Assembly (NCBI GenBank): GCA_016195615.1
Contig: JACPZF010000014.1
Span: forward strand, 1 to 22,955
Length of the DNA stretch: 22,955 nucleotides
Source of the DNA: Candidatus Gottesmanbacteria bacterium
Lineage (GTDB): Bacteria > Patescibacteriota > Microgenomatia > JACPZF01
Direction of reading: 5' to 3'
Shown: positions 5,784-11,907 of the stretch, piece after piece
Layout: each line of letters opens with the position of its first letter
Numbering within the stretch: the stretch's first letter is position 1
Made by a program: the position numbers and the translations under genes
Notes under the pieces: model-generated
Database searches by the model: none
Told to the model about the DNA's origin: nothing
What the model saw: only the letters and a program-made list of their open reading frames with translations

Positions 5784-5810
5784 GTTCGGATAGCGTCCAC
5801 TAGGGGGAGC
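5784..5810. repeat. Intergenic 27-bp repeat R3 (DAIRT type)
   Basis: The copy starts GTTCGGATAGCGTCCACTAG and ends GGGGAGC. It begins 3 bp after the VOC stop codon, and its last base is the first base of the convergent AbiEii stop codon. On the minus strand it reads LPLVDAIRT. It differs from R2 at one position. Confidence 0.88.
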
Positions 5811-6427
5811 TAGATTTTGAAATCTTTAACCTTTTGTTTAATTTCTTCTTTAACTTGTTTCCAATCAATTTCAACATGTATTTTTGGAGAGGGTTGTGTT
5901 TCGGCATCTCTAAAATAAACCAATGATTTTAAAAGATGGATCTCGTTGTAGTCAGTCTTGGGATATTTTTCTTTTAGTTTTTGAAATAAAAAAGGTAGAT
6001 TGTATTCCTTCAGAAGAAAATACATATCAATAAAATCTTTTTTGCTACCCCTTGCCGAAATGGTAATGATTTTCGTACAAGCAATATCTAGAACCGAAGA
6101 AAGATAAATTCCCTCCCAGTTAATTTTGTCTTCTAATAAATTGTATGGATAGTAAAGGAATTGTAGTTGTGTTTTCTCAAGGAAACAATTTAAGGTTCCC
6201 ACCGCCATTGAAAGATCATTTAATTGACCGATTTTTTCTAAACCTGGTTGTAGCTCTTGGGGATTAAATTCTTTTTGTGAAAAAAAATCTAAATCCATTG
6301 ATTCTCGATGGCCGATTTGTAAGGTGAGAGCGGTTCCGCCGGATAAATAAAAATTCTTTAAAAAACTTACCTCTTTTAATTTTTCAAGAATTTTTTGGGT
6401 GTTTTCGGGAAGAGTGTTTGTGTACAT
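5810..6427 (-). CDS. AbiEii/AbiGii-type nucleotidyltransferase (toxin-like)
   Basis: The 205-residue protein has the minimal nucleotidyltransferase signature: LSGGTALTLQIGHRESMDLDFFS carries the GG..L motif (about 29-34) and the metal-binding DLD (45-47). Later Asp/Lys positions lie in VLDIACTKIITISARGSKKDFIDMYFLL, which is typical of AbiEii toxins. Family members transfer nucleotides to RNA or GTP-related targets and act in abortive infection. The start at 6427 is chosen because it forms TAATG with the stop of the DUF6922 gene, and there is no reason to extend the protein to 6448. Its stop codon abuts repeat R3. Together with the upstream gene it forms a toxin-antitoxin-like pair. Confidence 0.85.
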   Translation of the reverse strand: MYTNTLPENTQKILEKLKEVSFLKNFYLSGGTALTLQIGHRESMDLDFFSQKEFNPQELQPGLEKIGQLNDLSMAVGTLNCFLEKTQLQFLYYPYNLLEDKINWEGIYLSSVLDIACTKIITISARGSKKDFIDMYFLLKEYNLPFLFQKLKEKYPKTDYNEIHLLKSLVYFRDAETQPSPKIHVEIDWKQVKEEIKQKVKDFKI

Positions 6428-6657
6428 TATGAAAAATAGGTATGCCAAAAATTTTTAGATTTTGGTTCCATTCTAGGCGATCTTAATATTTTTTTAAGGT
6501 AGGTTCTGTTGACATTGTCAAACAGCCATTTTAGGGCGTTTTTATCTCCCTTTTCTAAAATTGTTTTAGCAATATATGCTTTATTTTTTTTCCAATTTAA
6601 TTGCCTTAAATTATCACCCCAGAAATATTTTAAAATGCTGTTGGAAAGCCTTTTCAT
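6427..6657 (-). CDS. DUF6922-like protein, putative antitoxin
   Basis: The 76-residue protein reads ILKYFWGDNLRQLNWKKNKAYIAKTILEKGDKNALKWLFDNV and ends SPKSKNFWH-like (PKSKNFWHTYFS). This FW...LDW...VLE.GD..x.KWL...SPKT.NFW pattern is that of DUF6922 proteins, which often precede AbiEii-type nucleotidyltransferases and presumably neutralise them. It is small and basic, with no recognisable HTH, so it may act by protein contact rather than as a classical repressor. It overlaps the toxin gene by one base (TAATG). The start at 6657 lies 8 bases behind a TATAAT on the minus strand, so translation is probably leaderless. Confidence 0.75.
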   Translation of the reverse strand: MKRLSNSILKYFWGDNLRQLNWKKNKAYIAKTILEKGDKNALKWLFDNVNRTYLKKILRSPRMEPKSKNFWHTYFS

Positions 6658-6661
6658 GCTA

Positions 6662-7042
6662 CTATATTATACCTCGGTGGGTATCAAATATCCATTCCTT
6701 GGGGTGGTCCAAAGTAAAGACAAAATAGGTTCTCACATAGTCAACCAGTCGGAGCCAAGCTTGACGAGAGGCATAATAAGCTATCTTGTCAAATGGATTT
6801 ATCCAGTCATATCGGGCTATTTTACCCTTTATCTCCAAGTTCTGAAGTGTCATCTTCAAAAGTAGCCGTTTTTCGTGGACTTCAGAACTTTCAAACAATT
6901 TGCTGGCATTAGAAGCCAGTTTTAGCAGATATTCTGAGGTCAGATAGTATTCATCATCTGCAAAGTGCAGTTTGGCAGTCTTGCCGTTGATTTCCTTTTG
7001 TTTTGCCCGATACTCTTTTCGTTTTTCCTCATACTTGTCTTT
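6662..7042 (-). pseudogene. Serine recombinase, C-terminal remnant
   Basis: About 126 codons continue in frame from a truncated IS3 OrfB. The segment starts near KDKYEEKRKEYRAKQKEI (coiled-coil region of a large serine recombinase), then DDEYYLTSEYLLKLASNASKLFESS and EKRLLLKMTLQNLEIKGK, and ends RQAWLRLVDYVRTYF plus a tail to the stop. This is the usual C-terminal third of recombinases common in candidate-phyla genomes. The catalytic N-terminal domain with the active Ser and the zinc-ribbon region are absent. The segment at 6729-6755 is the parent-like version of the 27-bp intergenic repeats. The product cannot recombine DNA by itself. Confidence 0.72.
6666..6671 (-). promoter_or_regulatory. 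-10 box of the DUF6922/AbiEii operon
   Basis: On the minus strand TATAAT is followed by ATAGTAGC and the ATG at 6657. A possible -35, TGGATA, lies 17 bp upstream (6689-6694), inside the recombinase remnant. The start point would fall within a base or two of the ATG. Confidence 0.6.
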
Positions 7043-7256
7043 AGTAATTCGCCGATGACCGTAGTTTTTGTTCTTGTTCAAAACCCCAAGGATCCGATCC
7101 TTGAGAAGTTCGTCCTTAGAGGGAAGTTTAAGGCGGTAGAAATATGAGGACTTGGCTACGCCCAGGAGTTTTAAAAGATTAATTCTGCCCAAGGCAATTA
7201 ATTTTTCCCGAAGACGTCTTTTGATGACGGCTATTAGCCATTGGTAAATAGTTCCC
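7043..7256 (-). pseudogene. IS3-family transposase OrfB, N-terminal remnant
   Basis: The minus-strand frame reads TIYQWLIAVIKRRLREKLI, then LGRINLLKLLGVAKSSYFY and ILGVLNKNKNYGHRRIT. This is the HTH_21-type start of IS3 OrfB (the R-x-x-x-YGHRRI block). It then runs in frame into serine-recombinase sequence at about 7042, so the DDE catalytic core is missing. The frame begins right after the orfA stop, but relative to orfA it is +1 rather than the usual -1. The nine-A tract at 7267-7275 is the likely frameshift or indel site. Confidence 0.72.
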
Positions 7257-7259
7257 TTA

Positions 7260-7508
7260 CTACTTCTTTTTTTTTAGCTTCTCCAACTCAATAGTTAAAG
7301 CTCCCACAATTTCTTTAAAAATAGTGTTTTCTTTCTTGAGTTTGCCAAACTCCAGAACACTCACTCTGTCTTCAGCAACCTGCCACCTGAGCCAGGCGTA
7401 AATGGTTCTTTCGGAAATACCATACTTTTCTGCTAGGGACTTAACAGATTCTCCCTTTTTCACCTTGTCTAGGATCTCGGACTTAACTTCCGAAGCAATG
7501 TTAGCCAT
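7260..7508 (-). CDS. IS3-family transposase OrfA (HTH subunit)
   Basis: The 82-residue protein has an HTH_Tnp_1 fold: SEVKSEILDKVKKGESVKSLAEKYGISERTIYAWLRWQ, followed by a leucine-zipper-like tail (FGKLKKENTIFKEIVGALTIELEKLKKKK). This is the standard OrfA of IS3 elements, which binds the terminal inverted repeats. Its start has a strong AGGAGG six bases upstream of the ATG. It ends in a run of Lys codons that contains a slippery A-tract. As OrfB is truncated, the element cannot move by itself, though OrfA may still bind IS ends elsewhere. Confidence 0.85.
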   Translation of the reverse strand: MANIASEVKSEILDKVKKGESVKSLAEKYGISERTIYAWLRWQVAEDRVSVLEFGKLKKENTIFKEIVGALTIELEKLKKKK

Positions 7509-7560
7509 AAATACCTCCTTAAGCTGATGATAAATATATTCTGAAAGTTTTGCACTTTCA

Positions 7561-7585
7561 GGTCCAGTTTAAGGGGTACCGGTCA
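7561..7585 (-). mobile_element. Putative left terminal inverted repeat of the IS3 element
   Basis: Upstream of orfA, the minus strand reads TGACCGGTACCCCTTAAAC followed by TGGACC. A TG-starting tip with a CCCC block followed by an A-rich and TGGACC-like tract is typical of IS3 ends. The partner end was lost with the 3' part of the element, so the boundary cannot be proven by pairing. Confidence 0.45.
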
Positions 7586-7610
7586 AGGCGATTAAACATA
7601 CTTAGATTAT

Positions 7611-7627
7611 ATCGAGTCAGACTCGAT
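7611..7627. repeat. Perfect palindrome upstream of the envelope genes
   Basis: ATCGAGTC-A-GACTCGAT has 8-base perfect arms around one A. It lies between the IS3 end and the promoter of the small membrane protein. It could be a regulator site or a remnant of the insertion; no T-tract supports a terminator. Confidence 0.45.
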
Positions 7628-7650
7628 TATACTATGCTGTCACTTGTCTA

Positions 7651-7679
7651 TTGACTTGTCTTTTTACTTTTGAAATACT
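7651..7679 (+). promoter_or_regulatory. Promoter of the small membrane protein gene
   Basis: TTGACT (7651-7656) and AATACT (7674-7679) are separated by 17 bp, and the GTG start follows after 6 bases. This would give a leaderless transcript. The palindrome at 7611-7627 lies upstream. Confidence 0.55.
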
Positions 7680-7685
7680 TGGTTT

Positions 7686-7862
7686 GTGGCAGAAGAAACG
7701 AAAAAAAATTCCTACGGCAAGCGTCCTCTTTGGCAATGGGTTTTAATTTATATCGTGATTGGCGCGGTTGTTTATGGCGTAGTTTACTATTTTTTCTTTG
7801 CTAACAAGGGCGGCTATAACTACTCCGGAACTCCCCAACAAAATTCTTCTCTTTATAAATAA
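7686..7862 (+). CDS. Small single-pass membrane protein
   Basis: A 58-residue reading frame encodes MAEETKKNSYGKRPLWQWVL, then a hydrophobic helix (about 17-38, IYIVIGAVVYGVVYYFFF) and a short polar tail ending in LYK. The K-R-P-L-W-Q-W-(V/I)-L-I-Y pattern at the membrane border is, from memory, a recurrent small protein of candidate-phyla bacteria whose function is unknown. The GTG at 7686 is the only start that fits, lying 6 bases behind the -10. Codon use and the membrane pattern make it a real gene. It precedes the WecA-like gene in the same direction but has its own promoter. Confidence 0.72.
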   Translation: MAEETKKNSYGKRPLWQWVLIYIVIGAVVYGVVYYFFFANKGGYNYSGTPQQNSSLYK

Positions 7863-7912
7863 AGGTAGATATATTACTGACGCTCGAAAATTTAAAGTTA
7901 AACCCGAGGGTT

Positions 7913-7942
7913 TTGATCACTTGCTAGATATTAGTGTATAAT
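7913..7942 (+). promoter_or_regulatory. Promoter of the WecA/TagO-like gene
   Basis: TTGATC (7913-7918), an 18-bp spacer and a consensus TATAAT (7937-7942) are followed after 8 bases by the ATG at 7951. There is no Shine-Dalgarno sequence and almost no leader. Confidence 0.65.
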
Positions 7943-7950
7943 CCTATCTC

Positions 7951-9060
7951 ATGAATCTTGCAATGCAGCTTGGAAAAACGCTACTTTTAAAACCATTTTT
8001 TATTGCCTTTATCATTAGTTTCATCTCCACTCCTTTTGTCATCAGACTCGCTAATTATTGGGGCTTAGTTGACGATCCGCAAAAAAGGAAACACCCGGCT
8101 CATACCGAAGCAAGGGTAATTCCTAGAGCTGGCGGCTTAGCAATTTTTTTAGGTATTTTGGTAGGAACTGCCTTAACCGTTACTTTTTCTAAACAATTAG
8201 TAGGCATCCTTTTGGGAGCAGGGCTTATCGTTGGTGTCGGCTTAGCGGATGATAAGTTAGACCTAAATCCCTACTTTCGCTTTGCGACCAACATTTTGGC
8301 TGCACTTCTTGTCGTGGGCTCGGGAATTGGCGTCTCTTATATTACCAATCCTTTTGGTCCAGGGGTTATCCATCTCGACGCTTGGCGAATCTCGTTTGAT
8401 TTTTTAGGAAGACACTCCCTCCTCTTTTTGGCCGATTTGTTAGCCATTGTCTGGATTGTTTGGTGTACTAATATGGTTAATTGGAGTAAGGGGGTTGATG
8501 GCCAAATGCCCGGGTTTGTGGCCATTTCGGCCATCGTTTTGGGCCTTTTGTCTTTTCGCTTTACCATGGTGGATTTGGCCCAGTGGGTGGTAGCCAGTTT
8601 GGCTTTTATTACTGCCGGAGCTTATTTAGGTTTTTTACCTTTTAACTTTTACCCGCAAAAAATCATGCCCGGCTATGGCGGCGGGGCCTTGGCGGGATAT
8701 TTACTTGCAGTTTTAGCCATCACCTCCGGCGGAAAAGTCGCAACGGCCCTATTGGTTTTGGGTATCCCCTTTCTTGATGCCGGTTATACAATTATTAGAA
8801 GACTACTACAACGAAAGTCCCCTTTCTGGGGTGACCGCGGGCATTTACATCATAAGCTTTTAGATCTTGGTTGGGGTAAAAGGCGCGTTGCCTTGTTCTA
8901 TTGGGTACTCTCTGTTATACTCGGCCTGATAGCCTTAAATTTAAGCTCCCAAGAGAAGTTATTTGCTATTTTGGCTGTCGCTTTAGTGTTGGGAGGTCTA
9001 CTTTTGTGGTTAAAATTATTCTTGCCCTCATTTACGCGACCAGACCGCGACAATGGATAA
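7951..9060 (+). CDS. Polyprenyl-phosphate sugar-1-phosphate transferase (WecA/TagO/MraY superfamily)
   Basis: The enzyme moves a sugar-1-phosphate from UDP-sugar to undecaprenyl phosphate at the inner face of the membrane, the first step of many surface glycans. The 369-residue protein has about ten to eleven membrane segments. Superfamily motifs: VDDPQKRKHPAHTEARVIPRAGG (about 40-62), the catalytic DD in LADDKLDLNP (about 99-107), NMVNWSKGVDGQ (about 175-186) and the HxH-type loop GDRGHLHHKLLDLGW. The last motif favours the WecA/TagO branch over MraY. The ATG lies 8 bases behind a TATAAT. The gene overlaps the following prenyltransferase gene by 55 bp, suggesting coupled expression in one glycolipid pathway. 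Confidence 0.9.
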   Translation: MNLAMQLGKTLLLKPFFIAFIISFISTPFVIRLANYWGLVDDPQKRKHPAHTEARVIPRAGGLAIFLGILVGTALTVTFSKQLVGILLGAGLIVGVGLADDKLDLNPYFRFATNILAALLVVGSGIGVSYITNPFGPGVIHLDAWRISFDFLGRHSLLFLADLLAIVWIVWCTNMVNWSKGVDGQMPGFVAISAIVLGLLSFRFTMVDLAQWVVASLAFITAGAYLGFLPFNFYPQKIMPGYGGGALAGYLLAVLAITSGGKVATALLVLGIPFLDAGYTIIRRLLQRKSPFWGDRGHLHHKLLDLGWGKRRVALFYWVLSVILGLIALNLSSQEKLFAILAVALVLGGLLLWLKLFLPSFTRPDRDNG

Positions 9061-9938
9061 AAAATTTGGCCGTTTTTGCCGCGAGTATTTTTACGGGCCA
9101 ACTTTTTAACGGTGAAATATTTAAAAACTCGCTTTCGGCTTTTATTATTTTTTGCGCCCTTTCCGCTGCGACTTATCTTTTTAACGACGTTATTGACGTC
9201 AAAAGAGACCGTTTTCATCCGGTAAAAAAACTTCGCCCCGTTGCTTCCGGCACTCTACCTATTCCTATCGCTATGGCCGCATCACTAGTTTTGGCTCTTG
9301 GTGGATTGTATTTTGCCGCGGGTATCATACCGACCTTCTTTTTAATCTCGGTTTTATATTTAGTTTTGCAGCTGTCTTATACGTTGTTTCTTAAAAATAT
9401 CGCGGTTTTGGATATCTTGGCGATTGCGTCAGGATATATCTTGCGAGTCTTAGGCGGAGAGTTTGCCACTGGATTCCACGTGACGTTTTGGCTTTTAATC
9501 TGCGTCATTTCCCTCTCTTTGTTTTTAGCTATCGGCAAAAGAAGAGCGGAATTAACTCTTCTTTCCGGTTTTAAACCAAATACGCGTCCTTCTTTGGGTC
9601 ATTATAGCGACCGCCTCTTAGATATCTATCTCTCCATGTTTGCCAATTCTACCTGGTTTTCTTATGCTCTCTTTACTTTTCTGGAGCCTCCCATTGCGCC
9701 GCGAAATCGCTTGTTTTTTTATATCGAAGATCTTTTCCCCTCTGGACTTACTAGAAAATGGCTTGTTATTACAATACCTTTTGTTATCTATGGTTTAATG
9801 CGCTATGCGCAGCTAATCTATGAGAAAAAGGAAGGAGAAAGCCCGGAAAAAGTAGTTCTTGGTGATCGCCCCTTACTTGCTACTGTTGTCATTTGGATAC
9901 TTTTGGTAATATTTTTAATCTATCTTGTCCGCCACTAG
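9006..9938 (+). CDS. UbiA-family prenyltransferase, decaprenyl-phosphate phosphoribosyltransferase-like
   Basis: The 310-residue protein begins with ATRPRQWIKNLAVFAASIF, then NDVIDVKRDRFHPVKKLRPVASG (about 60-82), which is the Asp-rich NDxxDxxxDxxHPxKxxRP motif of UbiA enzymes. It continues with YTLFLKNIAVLDILAIASGYILRVLGG, the second Asp region. The pattern resembles DPPR synthase (Rv3806c-like), which attaches phosphoribose to polyprenyl phosphate on the way to arabinose donors. About eight membrane segments are present. The GTG at 9006 is chosen because GGGAGG lies nine bases before it; an upstream start at 8901 would add a non-family N-terminus read out of the preceding gene. The stop is 2 bp from that of the convergent DipZ gene. 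Confidence 0.87.
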   Translation: MVKIILALIYATRPRQWIKNLAVFAASIFTGQLFNGEIFKNSLSAFIIFCALSAATYLFNDVIDVKRDRFHPVKKLRPVASGTLPIPIAMAASLVLALGGLYFAAGIIPTFFLISVLYLVLQLSYTLFLKNIAVLDILAIASGYILRVLGGEFATGFHVTFWLLICVISLSLFLAIGKRRAELTLLSGFKPNTRPSLGHYSDRLLDIYLSMFANSTWFSYALFTFLEPPIAPRNRLFFYIEDLFPSGLTRKWLVITIPFVIYGLMRYAQLIYEKKEGESPEKVVLGDRPLLATVVIWILLVIFLIYLVRH

Positions 9939-9940
9939 TT

Positions 9941-11668
9941 CTAACCGAAAGTAAACGCATATAACATGATCCCCGGGGTCATAAATTCCAAACGCAAAAG
10001 GTGTTTTCCGCTTTTGCCGTGTAAATTAATAAGATTATAAAGCCGGTCGCGATCGACTTCCACTACTCCTTCCTTTACATCATCTCCCATATTTGTCTCA
10101 GAAACGATCTTATCATCGAGAAAAACCTTTACTTTACCCAAGGTGTTATCCGGCGGTCTCATCACCAGAAAAACCTTATCGGAAAAAAAGTTTAAGATCA
10201 AAACGGCTTTATTTTGGGCCGCAGCGTATTCATTTTCGATTATCCATTGACCGCCAAGGGAAAAAGAATTATCAGAGATATTAGCAGGTGTGATTAAGTT
10301 TTTTTCTCCGGGCGAAAGTGAACCATCGGGATAATAAAATTCCATTCTTTGCGACCCAAGGTAGGTTTCCGGAGTAAAGCTATTTTTGGGCGTGTTGTCA
10401 GGCAGGCCTAGGGTTTGCTCCTTTTCCCTGCCGCGACCGGATTCGGCTAGTAAATCTTGAATAGCTTTTTCCGTTTCTTCATAATTTCCTTCACCGAAGT
10501 GCGTATAGCGAATAATACCTTTGGCGTCGATTAAATACTTAGCTGGCCAATAATGATTATTGTAAGCCATCCAGGTAGCGTAATTATTGTCTTGAGCCAC
10601 AGGGTAATTGATGTGATATTGGGAAATCGCCTGCTTAACATTTTCCGTATTTTTTTCAAACTCAAACTCTGGGGTGTGAACACCAACCACGGTAAATCCC
10701 TCATTTTTATATTTTTCGTACCAGCCGGTGACGTGAGGCAGCGTTCGGATACAATTAATACAGGTATAAGTCCAGAAGTCGATGAGAATCACTTTTCCTC
10801 GCAATTCCCTCATGGTTAACGGATGATCAGTATTTAGCCATTTGGTAATGCCAGTAAACTCGGGTGCAGGAGTATTGGTATTAAATAAACCTGAGGTGCC
10901 AGATGGTATGAGAGATTTCTTGCCTTTTAATACGTCAAGCTCTTGTCTTACGATGCTGCTATTTTCAAAGCCATTCAATCCGATCGAAGGGAAAGAACTG
11001 AGCAGTTTGAGTTGTAGAACTTTATCGTAGTTAAAATAAATTGCGATTGCAGTCAAAATCATAATTACACCAAAAATTTGTTGAATTCTTCCTGTATAGG
11101 CAGATACAAAACGAGTTTTGGTAACTAAGCGTTGTCCTCCGTACGTAAAGAGAAAAAGAGGAAGACCAACCCCTGTCACATAGGCAAGTGTTACGAGAAT
11201 TACTTGTATAGTTACCATTCCTGTTGCCGCAAGAGTTGCAATTGAGGCAAGTATTGGGCCACCACATGGAGACCAAATGACTCCCAGCGTGAGTCCGGTA
11301 AATAGTCCCGATTTAAAATCACTTCCTTGTTGTCTTTGAATTCCTAACTTTCCTGTCAAACTGCTTACTGCGCCTTCAAGAATACGAGTAAGAGCCGGGA
11401 CAATGAGGGTCAATCCTAAAAATACAATGACAAAAACTGCAATGATTCTAAGAATGTTAGGATCAAAATGGAATAGTCGAACAAGATATGACACGGAGAG
11501 CGTAAAAATGGCAAAACTTGCCATCACGCCGACGGTAATACCAAGTGGTCGCTTATGGTCTGTTCCCTTGACCGTCGAGGAGAGAACAATAGGTAACATG
11601 GGCCACATACATGGCGCCAAAATGGTTACCAGTCCTGCCAAGAATGAAAAGCCCAGAAGAAAAATCAT
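9941..11668 (-). CDS. DipZ-type CcdA-thioredoxin fusion
   Basis: The protein carries electrons from cytoplasmic thioredoxin across the membrane to a thioredoxin domain outside the cell. The 575 residues comprise a CcdA-type membrane domain (about 1-215) with Cys in LAPCMWPMLP (C20) and WSPCGGPIL (C135), then a TlpA-like redoxin (about 268-405) with CINC (303-306), and a C-terminal beta-rich domain (about 425-575). This is the architecture of DipZ (CcdA-AhpC/TlpA-CBM-like). Both membrane Cys and the CxxC pair are intact, so this copy looks functional, unlike the CcdA at 20.3-20.8 kb. It is the last gene of the copper island and could keep DsbA-like and cupredoxin partners reduced. Confidence 0.9.
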   Translation of the reverse strand: MIFLLGFSFLAGLVTILAPCMWPMLPIVLSSTVKGTDHKRPLGITVGVMASFAIFTLSVSYLVRLFHFDPNILRIIAVFVIVFLGLTLIVPALTRILEGAVSSLTGKLGIQRQQGSDFKSGLFTGLTLGVIWSPCGGPILASIATLAATGMVTIQVILVTLAYVTGVGLPLFLFTYGGQRLVTKTRFVSAYTGRIQQIFGVIMILTAIAIYFNYDKVLQLKLLSSFPSIGLNGFENSSIVRQELDVLKGKKSLIPSGTSGLFNTNTPAPEFTGITKWLNTDHPLTMRELRGKVILIDFWTYTCINCIRTLPHVTGWYEKYKNEGFTVVGVHTPEFEFEKNTENVKQAISQYHINYPVAQDNNYATWMAYNNHYWPAKYLIDAKGIIRYTHFGEGNYEETEKAIQDLLAESGRGREKEQTLGLPDNTPKNSFTPETYLGSQRMEFYYPDGSLSPGEKNLITPANISDNSFSLGGQWIIENEYAAAQNKAVLILNFFSDKVFLVMRPPDNTLGKVKVFLDDKIVSETNMGDDVKEGVVEVDRDRLYNLINLHGKSGKHLLRLEFMTPGIMLYAFTFG

Positions 11669-11706
11669 ATACCTTTTAATATAACTGATTTATAGGCAAG
11701 AGAGTA

Positions 11707-11907
11707 TTACTTCTTGTAATCACCATTCTTCATGAAGAATGCCATAACTCCACACATAATGGTGCAACCCAGAAGAGGTACTGCAGCAATTAAACTAGCA
11801 ACCCCAATAACAGGAACGAAAATAAGCAGAGCCACAATGATGACACCAACGATAATAAGAACTTTTAGACTTAAACAGCGCCTACATGATTTGAAAAAAT
11901 TATTCAT
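11707..11907 (-). CDS. Small Cys-containing membrane protein
   Basis: The 66-residue product is MNNFFKSCRRCLSLKVLIIV and onward, with two hydrophobic segments (about 15-33 and 37-57) and a short tail MKNGDYKK. Cys occur in SCRRC and in the membrane-border sequence LLGCTIMCGVMAFFM, so a metal-binding role in the copper island is plausible. It is not confidently assigned to a family, though it recalls short DUF2933-like proteins. The ATG at 11907 overlaps the stop of the CopA fragment; a longer start at 11982 would read through coding sequence and is rejected. Confidence 0.65.
   Translation of the reverse strand: MNNFFKSCRRCLSLKVLIIVGVIIVALLIFVPVIGVASLIAAVPLLGCTIMCGVMAFFMKNGDYKK

Noticed and set aside
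1191..5810. CRISPR array
   Set aside because: The 27-bp repeats are hundreds to thousands of bases apart, separated by genes rather than short uniform spacers, and are coding remnants.
6509..6865. 118-codon plus-strand frame opposite the DUF6922 gene and recombinase remnant
   Set aside because: It runs antisense to two recognisable coding segments and its product resembles no family.
7260..7280. Programmed -1 frameshift at the A-tract of IS3 orfA
   Set aside because: The -1 frame stops after about ten codons; OrfB is in the +1 frame, so the usual signal would not produce the fusion.
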